Shown: positions 14,335 through 22,770 of the stretch, piece by piece | Layout of the letters: every line of letters starts with the position of its first letter | Position numbering within the stretch: the stretch's first letter is position 1 | Source of the DNA: Phaeospirillum sp. | GTDB lineage: Bacteria > Pseudomonadota > Alphaproteobacteria > Rhodospirillales > Magnetospirillaceae | Length of the DNA stretch: 60,128 nt | Assembly (NCBI GenBank): GCA_030824585.1 | Contig: JAVBXM010000250.1 | Coordinates: 1 to 60,128, forward strand | Direction of reading: 5' to 3' | Position numbers and translations under genes: made by a program | The notes under the pieces: model-generated | Seen by the model: only the letters and a program-made list of their open reading frames with translations | Databases searched by the model: none | What the model was told of the DNA's origin: nothing

Positions 14335-16008
14335 CTATTCCGCCGGCAGCAGGACGTGCAGCCGGGTCTGGCCCCCGCCGGTGGTTTCGGCCCACAGGCG
14401 GCCGCCGTGCATCTGGGCGATCTTGCGGCACAGCGCCAGGCTGAGCGTCGGGCCGCCGTCCTTGCCGGGGGTGCTGCCGGGACCCAGCAGCGGGAACGAT
14501 GTCTCGTTTTCCCCGAAATCGATGTCGGTGTTGTCGGCGCTGATGGTCAGGTGCCACATGTCGTCGTCCCGTTCGGCGTCCAGGCCGATGGTCTGGCGGG
14601 TGCCGGGGCGGCGCCGCTCCACGATGGCCGAGACCATGTGGTGGAACAGTCCGGACAGGTGCTGGCGGTCGCCCATGATGTCGGGCAGCGTCCCGGTCTT
14701 AATGACGGCTCCGGCGGCAAGCAGGCGCGGCTCCAGCAGTTCGACGGTTTCGGCCGCGATCCGCGACAGCGAGACCGGCTGGTAGGGGCTGCACTGCGCC
14801 ACGCCCAGATAGCGCTGCAGGGCGTCCAGTTGTCCCCGCATGCGCTCGACCCCCGAGCGGATGAACCCCAGGTACTCGTCCAGATTCCCGGTTTCGCCGC
14901 CGGCCGCCTTGCGGACCAGCAACTGGGCATAGGACAGCACGGTGCGCAGCGGCTCTTGCAGATGGTGGGCGGAAATCTCCGCCATGTGGCGCAGTTCCTC
15001 GTTGGCCAGTTCCAGGTCGGTGGTGCGCCGGGCCAGCAGCCGCTCGAAATGCTCGCGCTCCACCAGTTGCCGGTACAGCGCCCAGGTGATGGCCGCCGCC
15101 GCCAGGATCAGGGGCAGGGCGATGGCCGCCAGGGTGGTGGCGTAGCCATGCCACTCCGCCATGGTGTCGTCGTGCAGGGTGGAAACCGACACCACCGCGG
15201 CGATGCCGCCCAGCCGCCGGTAGCTGGCCTGGCGCAGCTTGCCGTCGGTGGCCACCACGCTGGCATAGCTGCCGGCCGGGGCGATGGCCAGATGCTCCCG
15301 GAACAGCGGGCCTTGCGAAAAATCCTTGCCCATCATGGCATCGTCGGCCGGACCCCGGCCCAGCATGGTGCCGTCGGAACCGAACAGGGCGATGGTGCCG
15401 TTGGGTTTTTGGCGGATGGAATCGAACAGGGCGTTGAGCTGGTCCAGGTGGATCATCACCGTCACCACCGCCACCAGCCCGCCGTCCCGACCACGGTGAG
15501 CCTGGCTGACCGGCAGGACGCGCTGGCCGTTGACCCGGCTGACGATGGGCTTGCCGAGGAACAGCCCCACGTCGCGCTGGCGATGGGCCTGGACGTAGTC
15601 GCGGTCCGCCACCACGATTCCTTCCGGGGGGCGTTCGGGGTGGCTATGCATGAAGCTGCCGTCGGGCGCCACTACCCGGATGGCCGCCAGTTGGGGGGCA
15701 TGCTGCTGGACGTTGGCCAGGAAGCTCTTGAAGGCCGGATCGTTGGGGGCAATGCCCTGTTCGCGGTTCAGGCGCTCGCCCACCAGGGACAGAACCAGGG
15801 CCGCTTGCCGGAAAATGCCGCTGGTGTGCTCGGCCAGGGTGTCGGCCAGCCGCTCGTTGTTGGCCTGGCGGTCGCGCATCAGGTCGCTTCGCCTTTGCCA
15901 GGCCATGGAACTGAACGTGGCGATGATGAACAGCACGGCGAGCACGCCCATCACCACCACGCTGGTGCTGGCGCGCAACGCGAACCGCCTGCTCTTGCCG
16001 TTTGGCAT
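14335..16008 (-). CDS. Membrane sensor histidine kinase with periplasmic Cache-type domain and degenerate ATPase domain
   Basis: The 557-residue protein has TM1 at about residues 14-36, an extracytoplasmic region of about 230 residues resembling a Cache sensor (GSFMHSHPERPPEG, TMLGRGPADDAM), TM2, a short coiled coil, and a dimerisation/phosphoacceptor helix with ISAHHLQEPLRTV (H348). The C-terminal ATPase domain is eroded. The usual N-box Asn is missing (FHHMVSAIVERR), the G1 box reads ADNTDID instead of DNGIGI, and G2 reads GGPTLSLAL instead of GTGIGLAI. The terminal KIAQMHGGRLWAET part is well kept. ATG 16008 was chosen for its GGGGAG ribosome site. No response regulator lies adjacent. Confidence 0.85.
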   Translation of the reverse strand: MPNGKSRRFALRASTSVVVMGVLAVLFIIATFSSMAWQRRSDLMRDRQANNERLADTLAEHTSGIFRQAALVLSLVGERLNREQGIAPNDPAFKSFLANVQQHAPQLAAIRVVAPDGSFMHSHPERPPEGIVVADRDYVQAHRQRDVGLFLGKPIVSRVNGQRVLPVSQAHRGRDGGLVAVVTVMIHLDQLNALFDSIRQKPNGTIALFGSDGTMLGRGPADDAMMGKDFSQGPLFREHLAIAPAGSYASVVATDGKLRQASYRRLGGIAAVVSVSTLHDDTMAEWHGYATTLAAIALPLILAAAAITWALYRQLVEREHFERLLARRTTDLELANEELRHMAEISAHHLQEPLRTVLSYAQLLVRKAAGGETGNLDEYLGFIRSGVERMRGQLDALQRYLGVAQCSPYQPVSLSRIAAETVELLEPRLLAAGAVIKTGTLPDIMGDRQHLSGLFHHMVSAIVERRRPGTRQTIGLDAERDDDMWHLTISADNTDIDFGENETSFPLLGPGSTPGKDGGPTLSLALCRKIAQMHGGRLWAETTGGGQTRLHVLLPAE

Positions 16009-16036
16009 AGTCTCCCCAATCCATTTGGCGGGGGGT

Positions 16037-16064
16037 ATCATACCAGCCGCTTGATGGGGATCAA
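16037..16064 (-). promoter_or_regulatory. Candidate promoter of the histidine kinase, overlapped by an FNR box
   Basis: On the minus strand TTGATC (16064-16059) and TATGAT (16042-16037) are 16 bases apart, a plausible sigma-70 promoter ending 28 bases before the kinase ATG. The -35 element is contained in the FNR-type palindrome at 16051-16064, so a bound FNR dimer would be expected to block RNA polymerase. Confidence 0.45.
16051..16064. promoter_or_regulatory. Perfect FNR/Anr-type box between the kinase and TPR genes
   Basis: TTGATGGGGATCAA matches the FNR consensus TTGAT-N4-ATCAA in all ten defined positions. Its centre is about 50 bases upstream of the kinase start on the minus strand and about 127 bases upstream of the TPR gene on the plus strand. 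Relative to the candidate kinase promoter it lies over the -35 element and spacer, a repressing position. Confidence 0.6.
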
Positions 16065-16184
16065 CAATCGGAGATTTGCATATGCCCGCCTTCGGTTTTC
16101 CGTAATCCCAGGTGCCTTGCCACCTTGCCTCTCCGGTCCCCTCCGTGCCATCGTTTGGGCCAGAACAATAGCGGGGATACCACA

Positions 16185-18368
16185 TTGGCCGACGATTTCG
16201 CCAAGGCAGTCGAGCTCCATCAGGCGGGCAGGCTCCTGGAGGCCGTGGAGATCTACCAGCGCATTCTCGTCTCCAATCCCTATGACGAGGGGGCCAACCA
16301 CCTGCTGGGCGTCGCCTGCTCCCAGATGGGGCAGTTCGACCTGGCCATCCACCTGATCAGCGAGGCGATCCGCGCCAACGACCGGGTTCCCGACTATCAC
16401 GTCAACCTGGGCAACGCCCTGTTCAGCGCCCGCCGGCTGCCCGAGGCGGAGCAGTCCTACCGCCGCGCCCTGGTGCTCAACGCCGAGATTCCCGAGGCTT
16501 TGTTCGGCCTGGGCAATACCCTGGCCCAGACCGGCCGCCTGGACGACGCCCTGGAATCCCACCGCAAGGCGGTGGCCTTGCGGCCCACCTTCGTCGAGGC
16601 CCTGGCCAACATGGCCGGGGTGCTGAACCGCCTGGGCCGTCCCGCCGAGGCGGTGGACAAGTTGCGCCGTGCCGTGGCGGAGCGTCCGGGCGAGGCCAGC
16701 CTCCAGGCCGATCTGGGCCGTGCCCTGCTGGCCTCGGACCGTCCCGTCGAAGCCGACGTCGCGGTGGCCCGCGCCCTGCGGCTGGCCCCCGACAGCGCTC
16801 CCATCCTGGTGGCCGCCGCCGACGTGATCCGGGCTCGCGGACGGATCGAGGAGGCGCTGGAACATGCGTCCCGCGCCGCCGACCTGGCTCCCAACTTCCC
16901 GCCCGCCGTGCTGATCCTGGCCCGCCAGTTGCGGGCCATGGGACGCGACGAGCGCGCCGCCGAGACCTATCTGCGGCTGGCCGGCATCGAAGGCGCCGGG
17001 GTGGCGCACCTGTTCGAGGCGGCCAACGCCATGAACGAGATGCGCCGCCTGCCCGAGGCGGTGGCCCTTTACCAGACCCTGCTGGCCCGCGAGCACGATC
17101 ATTCCGAGGTGTGGAACAACCTGGGCAACGCGCTGCGCGAGCAGGGGGAACTGGACCGCGCCGCCGAATGCTACGAGACGGCCGAGAAGCTCAGCCCCGA
17201 CGATCCCATCGTCATGTCCAACCGTGCCGCCCTGCTGGGCAGCCTGGGACGGGTCGAGGAAGCCGAGGCGCTGTGCCGCCGGGTGGTGGAATTGTCGCCG
17301 GGGGTGGCCATTCCGCTGTCCAATCTCGGCCAGGCCCTTTACGCCCAGGGCCGCATGGCCGAGGCCCGGGAGCAGTTCGACGCGGCCGGCGAGGCCGATC
17401 CCGGCAACGACGACATCGCCTTTCACCGCGCCATCGTCCGCCTGATGCTGGGCGATTTCTCCGAGGGCTGGGCGCTCTACGAGGCGCGCTGGGGCAACCG
17501 CAAGCGCCGGGAAGCTCCCCGCCATGCCGACACGCCGCAATGGCGGGGCGAGGACCTCGCGGGCCGGACCCTGCTGCTGTGGCCCGAGCAGGGGTTCGGC
17601 GACACCTTGCAATTCGTCCGCTTCGCCCCGCTGGCGGCGGCGCGCGGCGCCCGGGTGATCCTGGAGGTGCAGCCGGCCCTGGTCTCGCTGCTGCGCCACA
17701 TGCCGGGTGTTGCCAAGGTGGTGGCGGTGGGCGAGGAGACCGGCCCCTTCGACCTGCAGGCGCCGCTGATGAGCCTGCCGCTGGCCTTCGGCACCACCTT
17801 GGAGACCGTTCCCGCCGCCATTCCCTATCTGGCCCCGCCGGCCGAGCGGCTGGAGCCCTGGGAGCGGCGCCTGCGGGCCAGCCTGCCGGCCGGCCCGCGC
17901 GTCGGACTGGTCTGGGCCGGGGATTCCCGCGACCACGACGTGGAGTGCATGCTGATCGACCGCCGCCGTTCGCTGGCGCTCGGGCAATTGCAGCCGATCC
18001 TCGACGTGGAGGGCGCCACCTTCGTCAGCCTGCAGGTGGGCAAGCAGGGGCTTCAGGCCCGCGACGAGCCGCGTGTCGCCGACCTGACCGCCGGCATCAC
18101 CGATTTCGCCGACACCGCCGCCCTGATCGCCGGTCTCGATCTGGTGATCAGCGTCGATACCTCCACCGCCCATCTGGCCGCCGCCATGGGCAAGCCGGTC
18201 TGGCTGCTGTCGCGCTTCGACGGCTGCTGGCGCTGGCTGCGAGATCGCGACGACAGCCCGTGGTATCCCACCCTGCGCCTCTACCGCCAGCCCAAAGCCG
18301 GCGATTGGGACACGCCCCTCGCCCGCATGGCGGAGGATTTGAGGGAATGGCTCAGAGCCAACCGCTGA
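16185..18368 (+). CDS. TPR protein with C-terminal glycosyltransferase-like domain
   Basis: The 727-residue product begins with about twelve tetratricopeptide-type repeats (residues 1-410; for example FAKAVELHQAGRLLEAVEIY and AEVWNNLGNALREQGELDRA-like units). The C-terminal domain starts at about residue 440, at DFSEGWALYEARW and LLLWPEQGFGDTLQFVRF, and ends with VISVDTSTAHLAAAMGKPVWLL, which resembles the nucleotide-sugar side of heptosyltransferase-like (GT-B) folds. Such proteins are often linked to protein or surface-glycan glycosylation. The start is taken as TTG 16185, with GGGG nine bases before it; TTG 16125 is possible. The 3' end overlaps the convergent CoA-transferase gene by 17 bases. 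Confidence 0.8.
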   Translation: MADDFAKAVELHQAGRLLEAVEIYQRILVSNPYDEGANHLLGVACSQMGQFDLAIHLISEAIRANDRVPDYHVNLGNALFSARRLPEAEQSYRRALVLNAEIPEALFGLGNTLAQTGRLDDALESHRKAVALRPTFVEALANMAGVLNRLGRPAEAVDKLRRAVAERPGEASLQADLGRALLASDRPVEADVAVARALRLAPDSAPILVAAADVIRARGRIEEALEHASRAADLAPNFPPAVLILARQLRAMGRDERAAETYLRLAGIEGAGVAHLFEAANAMNEMRRLPEAVALYQTLLAREHDHSEVWNNLGNALREQGELDRAAECYETAEKLSPDDPIVMSNRAALLGSLGRVEEAEALCRRVVELSPGVAIPLSNLGQALYAQGRMAEAREQFDAAGEADPGNDDIAFHRAIVRLMLGDFSEGWALYEARWGNRKRREAPRHADTPQWRGEDLAGRTLLLWPEQGFGDTLQFVRFAPLAAARGARVILEVQPALVSLLRHMPGVAKVVAVGEETGPFDLQAPLMSLPLAFGTTLETVPAAIPYLAPPAERLEPWERRLRASLPAGPRVGLVWAGDSRDHDVECMLIDRRRSLALGQLQPILDVEGATFVSLQVGKQGLQARDEPRVADLTAGITDFADTAALIAGLDLVISVDTSTAHLAAAMGKPVWLLSRFDGCWRWLRDRDDSPWYPTLRLYRQPKAGDWDTPLARMAEDLREWLRANR

Positions 18369-19458
18369 GCACCGCCTCGGCGGTTTTCTCGGCCAGCGGC
18401 CGCCGGCGGCGGGGACGTTCGCCTCCCATCAGCACGGGCAGCAGCACCTCGACCAGCCCCTGCTCGCTCACATGGGTGAAGCCGCGCGCCTGATGGTGGG
18501 GGTGGCCGGCCACTTCGTGGGGTTCGAGCACCGGCTCGAAGGTGCAGTCGGCGGGTTCCAGCAATTCCGTCCACTCGGCCAGGGTGCGGCTGGCGAACAG
18601 CGCTTCCATCTCGGCGATCAGGGCGGCCTGGGGCAGGGGCTCGGCCTGCCGGACGATCCATTCCGGCTTGCCCAGCGCGGCGCAGAACGACTGCCAGAAC
18701 TTTTCCTCCAGCGCCGCGATGGCGGCGAAGCGGCCGTCGAGAGTCTTATAGGTGCGGTAAAAGGCGGCCCCGCCGTTGATCAGGTCGTGCTCGCGTTTCG
18801 GGTCGCCCCAGCGGTGCGCCATGGTCAGCACGCCGCCCATCCACGACAGCGCCGCCTCGGCCAATGAGATGTCGATGGTGGTGCCCTTGCCGGTGGTGGA
18901 ACGCTTCAGCAGCGCCGCCAGGATGGAATTGACCGCCAGCATGGCGCCGGCATGGTCGGCGAGCGGCGGGAAGGTCATGATCGGCCGCTCGGCCGGACCG
19001 CTGGCGGCCAGCAGGCCGGTGACCGCCAGATAGGTGACGTCGTGGCCCGCCCGGGTGGCGAAGGGGCCGGTTCCGCCATAACCCGACAAGGCGCAATGGA
19101 CCAGACGGGGGTTGATCTCGTGCAGGCGCTTGATGCCGAAGCCCAGGCGCTCCATCACCCCGGGGCGGAAGCCTTCCAGCAGCACGTCGGCCCTGGCGAC
19201 CATTTCGGCAAGGCGAGCCTTGCCGTCTTCGGACTTCAGGTCCAGCGCCACGATGGTCTTGTTGGCGTTGGCCAGCTTGTACAAGGCGGTAGTACCGTCC
19301 GCATCCGCCGGCCCCATGGTGCGCATGGGATCGCCGGCCGGGCTCTCCACCTTGATCACCTCGGCGCCCAGGTCGGACAGCCACAGGGTGGCCAGCGGGC
19401 CGGGAATATACATGGACAGGTCGAGGACCTTCAGCCCCGCGAGGCAGTCGGCGATCAT
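18352..19458 (-). CDS. CaiB/BaiF-type (family III) CoA-transferase
   Basis: Transfers CoA between acyl groups; the substrate is unknown. The 368-residue protein has the family opening LAGLKVLDLSMYIPGPLATLWLSDLGAEVIKVE, the LLEGFRPGVMERLGFG motif, HCALSGYGGTGPFATRAGHD, and the catalytic Asp in TTIDISLAEAAL. Length is slightly shorter than the roughly 400 of typical members. The ATG at 19458 is favoured by GGAG eight bases upstream; TTG 19470 is an alternative. It lies downstream of an enoyl-CoA hydratase gene in the same direction, separated by a palindromic repeat. Together they suggest a branched-chain or carnitine-like acyl-CoA pathway, which is inference. Confidence 0.9.
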   Translation of the reverse strand: MIADCLAGLKVLDLSMYIPGPLATLWLSDLGAEVIKVESPAGDPMRTMGPADADGTTALYKLANANKTIVALDLKSEDGKARLAEMVARADVLLEGFRPGVMERLGFGIKRLHEINPRLVHCALSGYGGTGPFATRAGHDVTYLAVTGLLAASGPAERPIMTFPPLADHAGAMLAVNSILAALLKRSTTGKGTTIDISLAEAALSWMGGVLTMAHRWGDPKREHDLINGGAAFYRTYKTLDGRFAAIAALEEKFWQSFCAALGKPEWIVRQAEPLPQAALIAEMEALFASRTLAEWTELLEPADCTFEPVLEPHEVAGHPHHQARGFTHVSEQGLVEVLLPVLMGGERPRRRRPLAEKTAEAVLSGWL

Positions 19459-19478
19459 GCTCAACTCCAAAGTTGAAT

Positions 19479-19583
19479 TGTCATCCTGAGCGGAGCGAGG
19501 GATCTCGTCCTGGTCCGGCGTGTTCTGTTCGGAAACGACGGATCAGGCGGAGATTCCTCCTCCCGATGGTCGTCGGAATGACA
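19479..19583. repeat. Palindromic intergenic repeat, copy 1
   Basis: A 105 bp element beginning TGTCATCCTGAGCGGAGCGA and ending GTCGGAATGACA. Inner arms (GAGGGATCTC near the left end; GGAGATTCCTCC on the right) make it a long imperfect hairpin. It lies between the CoA-transferase and enoyl-CoA hydratase genes. Three more copies are at 24817, 38995 and 45549. Confidence 0.8.
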
Positions 19584-19591
19584 GGAACGAT

Positions 19592-20374
19592 TTATCCCGA
19601 CCAGTTCGGCTTTCTCTTTTCGGTAAGCGCGGTGACGCCCTCGCGGCATTCGGCTCCGGCGCGGGCGTCGACGAACTGGGCCACGGTGTAGCGCATCAGG
19701 TCGGGACCGGCCGGACTGTCGTCGACCACCCGCAGCATGTCCTTGGCGGCGGCCTGGGCCTTCGGCGCCCCCTTCAGGCAGGCCTCGACCATCAGGTCGC
19801 GGGCGGCGTCCAGCTTGTCCGCGGCGACCACCGCGTGGATCAGGCCGAGGCGCAGGGCTTCGCGGGCGTCGAAGCGTTCGCCCGACAGCACGTAGCGGCG
19901 CATGGCCCGCGTCCCGATGGCGGCGGCGAGGTGCGGCATGATCAGGGTGGGCGAGAAACCGGCGCGCACCTCGGGCAGCGAGAAGCTGGCCTCGTCGGCG
20001 GCGACCACCATGTCCGAGACCGAGACGATGCCCGTCCCCATGCCCAGGGCGGCGCCCTGGACCCTGGCGATTACCGGCTTGGCGCAGCGGTCGATGGCGT
20101 CCAGCATCACTGCCATCTGCATGGCGCTGCGGCTGACCTCCTCGGCGTCCTGGTCGAGCATGGCCCGCGTCCAGGCAATGTCGCCGCCGGCGCAGAAACT
20201 GGGGCCCTGGCCCTCGATCACCACGACGCGCACCGCCTCGGCGACGGAGAGCTTCTGGAAGGTCTGGGCGATGTTACCCACCATCTGCTCGTCCAGGGCG
20301 TTGTGCAGGTCGGGACGGCACAGCGTCACGGTGGCGATGGCGCCGCTGATCTTGACGTGGATGGTATCGGTCAT
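19592..20374 (-). CDS. Enoyl-CoA hydratase/isomerase family protein
   Basis: Crotonase-fold enzyme of 260 residues. The oxyanion-hole segments are GQGPSFCAGGDI (about residues 55-66) and VQGAALGMGTGIVSVSDMVVA (about residues 105-125). Because position and residue type differ between hydratases, isomerases and other crotonases, the reaction cannot be named. ATG 20374 was chosen over an in-frame codon at 20413 because of a purine-rich GGGAAGGGAAAG stretch before it and a normal start (MTDTIHVKISG). It precedes the CaiB-type CoA-transferase and is divergent from the EF-G paralogue. Confidence 0.9.
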   Translation of the reverse strand: MTDTIHVKISGAIATVTLCRPDLHNALDEQMVGNIAQTFQKLSVAEAVRVVVIEGQGPSFCAGGDIAWTRAMLDQDAEEVSRSAMQMAVMLDAIDRCAKPVIARVQGAALGMGTGIVSVSDMVVAADEASFSLPEVRAGFSPTLIMPHLAAAIGTRAMRRYVLSGERFDAREALRLGLIHAVVAADKLDAARDLMVEACLKGAPKAQAAAKDMLRVVDDSPAGPDLMRYTVAQFVDARAGAECREGVTALTEKRKPNWSG

Positions 20375-20566
20375 GTCTTTCCCTTCCCCGGAACGATTGC
20401 CCCAGTAAACCACGCCGGGCGCGAATCAACCAAGACGCAAGCAGTGCAGCCTTGTGGCCGGCGAGCCCCATTTCCTGTTGCCAGGGGTCGTTTTGACTGA
20501 AACCATGGTGGGGCTGGGCGCAGGGGGTTCCGGCGTCCAGGCGAACCGAGAAATTCCGGAGGGTCC

Positions 20567-22594
20567 ATGACGTCCAAGTCTCCTTCCTCGCCGCGCGCCT
20601 GTGCCCTGGTCGGGCCGTTCGCCGGCGGCAAGACCAGCCTGCTTGAAGCCATGCTGTTCGCCTGCGGCGCCATCGGGCGCCAGGGCCGCATCAAGGACGG
20701 CACCACCACCGGCGATGCCAGCCCCGAGGCCCGCGCCCGCCTGATGAGCGTCGAGCCCAACATCGCCAGCGCCGAATACCTGGGCGAGAAGTGGACCTTC
20801 ATCGATTGCCCCGGCTCGGTGGAATTCCAGCAGGATTCCTATAATGCCCTGATGGTCGCCGACGTGGCGGTGGTGGTGTGCGAGCCCGATCCCGCCCGCG
20901 CCGTGATGGTCGCCCCGGTGCTGAAGTTCCTGGACGAGCACAAGGTTCCCCACCTGCTGTTCGTCAACAAGATCGACGCCGCCGGCACGCGGCTCAAGGA
21001 GACGTTGGAGGCCCTGCAGGCGGTCTCCGACCGGCCGCTGGTCATGCGCGAGATTCCCATCCGCGAGGGCGATGCGGTCACCGGCTACATCGATCTGGTC
21101 AGCGAGCGGGCCTACAAGTACCGCTCCGGGCAACCCTCGGCGATGATCAAGATTCCCGACGCCCTCAAGGGCGAAGAAAGCGCGGCGCGCCAGGAGATGC
21201 TGGAGCATCTGGCCGATTTCGACGACCACCTGATGGAGGAACTGCTGGAGGACATCCAGCCGCCCGCCGACGAGGTCTATGCCGACCTGGGCAAGGATCT
21301 GGCCGGCGACCTGATCGTGCCGGTGTTCTTCGGTTCGGCCGAGAACGACGGCGGCATCCATCGCCTGCTCAAGGCGTTGCGCCACGACTGTCCCGGCCCC
21401 GCCGCCACCGCCGCCCGGCTGGGCATCAAGGCCGACGGCGCCCCCATGGCCACCGTGTTCAAGACGGTGCATGCCGCCCATACGGGCAAGCTCAGCTTCT
21501 CCCGCGTCTGGCGGGGCGAGTTCTCCGACAACCAATCCCTGGACGTGGGCCGCATCGGCGGTCTTTACGTCATGACCGGCGGCACGCCCGCCAAGGTGGC
21601 CAAGGTCGGGGTGGGCGAGGTCTGCGCCTTCGGGCGTCTCGACGCCGTCGTCACCGGCATGGCGGTCGGCGCCGCCGATGCGGGAATGGCCGTCTGGCCC
21701 GAGCCGCTGCCGCCGCTGTTCGCCTTCGCCCTGGCCGCCGAGAAAAAGGGCGACGACGTCAAGCTGACCGGTGCTGTCGCCAAGCTGGCCGAGGAAGACC
21801 CCTCGCTGTCGCTCGACCACGGCGAGTTCGGCGAGCAGGTGCTGCGCGGCCAGGGCGAGATTCACCTGCAGGTGGCCATCGACCGCCTGAAAAGCCGGTT
21901 CAACATGGGCGTGGTGACCATGAAGCCGACGGTCCCCTACAAGGAGACCATCCGCAAGTCCACCTCGGTGCACGGGCGCCACAAGAAGCAGTCGGGCGGC
22001 CACGGCCAGTTCGGCGACATCCATATCGACATCGGGCCGCTGCCGCGCGGTTCGGGGTTCAAGTTTGTCGACAAGATCGTCGGCGGCGTGGTGCCGCGCC
22101 AGTACATTCCCTCGGTGGAGGAGGGCGTCGCCGATTTCCTGCGCCAGGGTCCGTTCGGCTTCCCGGTGGTCGATCTGCAGGTGACCCTGACCTCGGGCAG
22201 CTATCATGCGGTGGACAGTTCGGACATGGCCTTCAAGGCGGCGGCCCGCATCGCCATGAGCGAGGGCATGCCCCTGTGCGAACCGGTGCTGCTGGAACCC
22301 GTCCTGGCGGTGGAAATCTCGGTGCCGTCCGATTTCACCGCCAAGGCCCAGCGTATCGTCTCGGGCCGGCGTGGCCAGATCCTCGGCTATGACGGCAAGG
22401 AAGGCTGGCAAGGCTGGGACACCGTCTCGGCCTACCTGCCCCAGGCCGAGATGGACGATCTGATCGTCGAACTGCGCTCGCTGACCATGGGGGTCGGAAC
22501 CTTCTCGTGGAGGTTCGACCATCTGCAGGAAATCACCGGCCGCGTCGCCGACAAGGTGGTGGAGGCCCGCAAGGAGGCGCTGGCCAACGCCTGA
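20567..22594 (+). CDS. Elongation factor G-like translational GTPase (EF-G2 type)
   Basis: The 675-residue protein has a G domain with P-loop GPFAGGKTS (about residues 17-25), DxxG as DCPGSVEF, and NKID. Domains II to V follow, with [12 protein letters not shown] (start of domain III/IV) and the domain [10 protein letters not shown] motif. It is recognisably a divergent paralogue and not the housekeeping fusA: it stands alone, away from rpsL/rpsG/tuf, and its N terminus is atypical. Family members of this type are found in many alphaproteobacteria, with roles in translation under special conditions or unknown ones. GGAGGG precedes the ATG and a strong terminator follows. Confidence 0.9.
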   Translation: MTSKSPSSPRACALVGPFAGGKTSLLEAMLFACGAIGRQGRIKDGTTTGDASPEARARLMSVEPNIASAEYLGEKWTFIDCPGSVEFQQDSYNALMVADVAVVVCEPDPARAVMVAPVLKFLDEHKVPHLLFVNKIDAAGTRLKETLEALQAVSDRPLVMREIPIREGDAVTGYIDLVSERAYKYRSGQPSAMIKIPDALKGEESAARQEMLEHLADFDDHLMEELLEDIQPPADEVYADLGKDLAGDLIVPVFFGSAENDGGIHRLLKALRHDCPGPAATAARLGIKADGAPMATVFKTVHAAHTGKLSFSRVWRGEFSDNQSLDVGRIGGLYVMTGGTPAKVAKVGVGEVCAFGRLDAVVTGMAVGAADAGMAVWPEPLPPLFAFALAAEKKGDDVKLTGAVAKLAEEDPSLSLDHGEFGEQVLRGQGEIHLQVAIDRLKSRFNMGVVTMKPTVPYKETIRKSTSVHGRHKKQSGGHGQFGDIHIDIGPLPRGSGFKFVDKIVGGVVPRQYIPSVEEGVADFLRQGPFGFPVVDLQVTLTSGSYHAVDSSDMAFKAAARIAMSEGMPLCEPVLLEPVLAVEISVPSDFTAKAQRIVSGRRGQILGYDGKEGWQGWDTVSAYLPQAEMDDLIVELRSLTMGVGTFSWRFDHLQEITGRVADKVVEARKEALANA

Positions 22595-22617
22595 CCCGCA
22601 TAGGACCGTCTACGATT

Positions 22618-22646
22618 AAAAGGCGCGCCGATTGGTGCGCCTTTTT
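22618..22646 (+). terminator. Rho-independent terminator after the EF-G paralogue
   Basis: AAAAGGCGCGCC and GGTGCGCCTTTT form a 12-pair stem (one G-T pair) with a GATT loop, followed by TTTTT. It lies 23 bases past the stop codon and isolates the downstream chemoreceptor gene. Confidence 0.9.
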
Positions 22647-22770
22647 GCATTACGGGCAAAATAAGAGGCATTCAATATACCTATTTAAATCCGGCATCAG
22701 TATAACTTACTATGCAATAGATCATATATCGTCAGACATAGACGAGCTTCCGCCGTGGGGAGGATTCATC

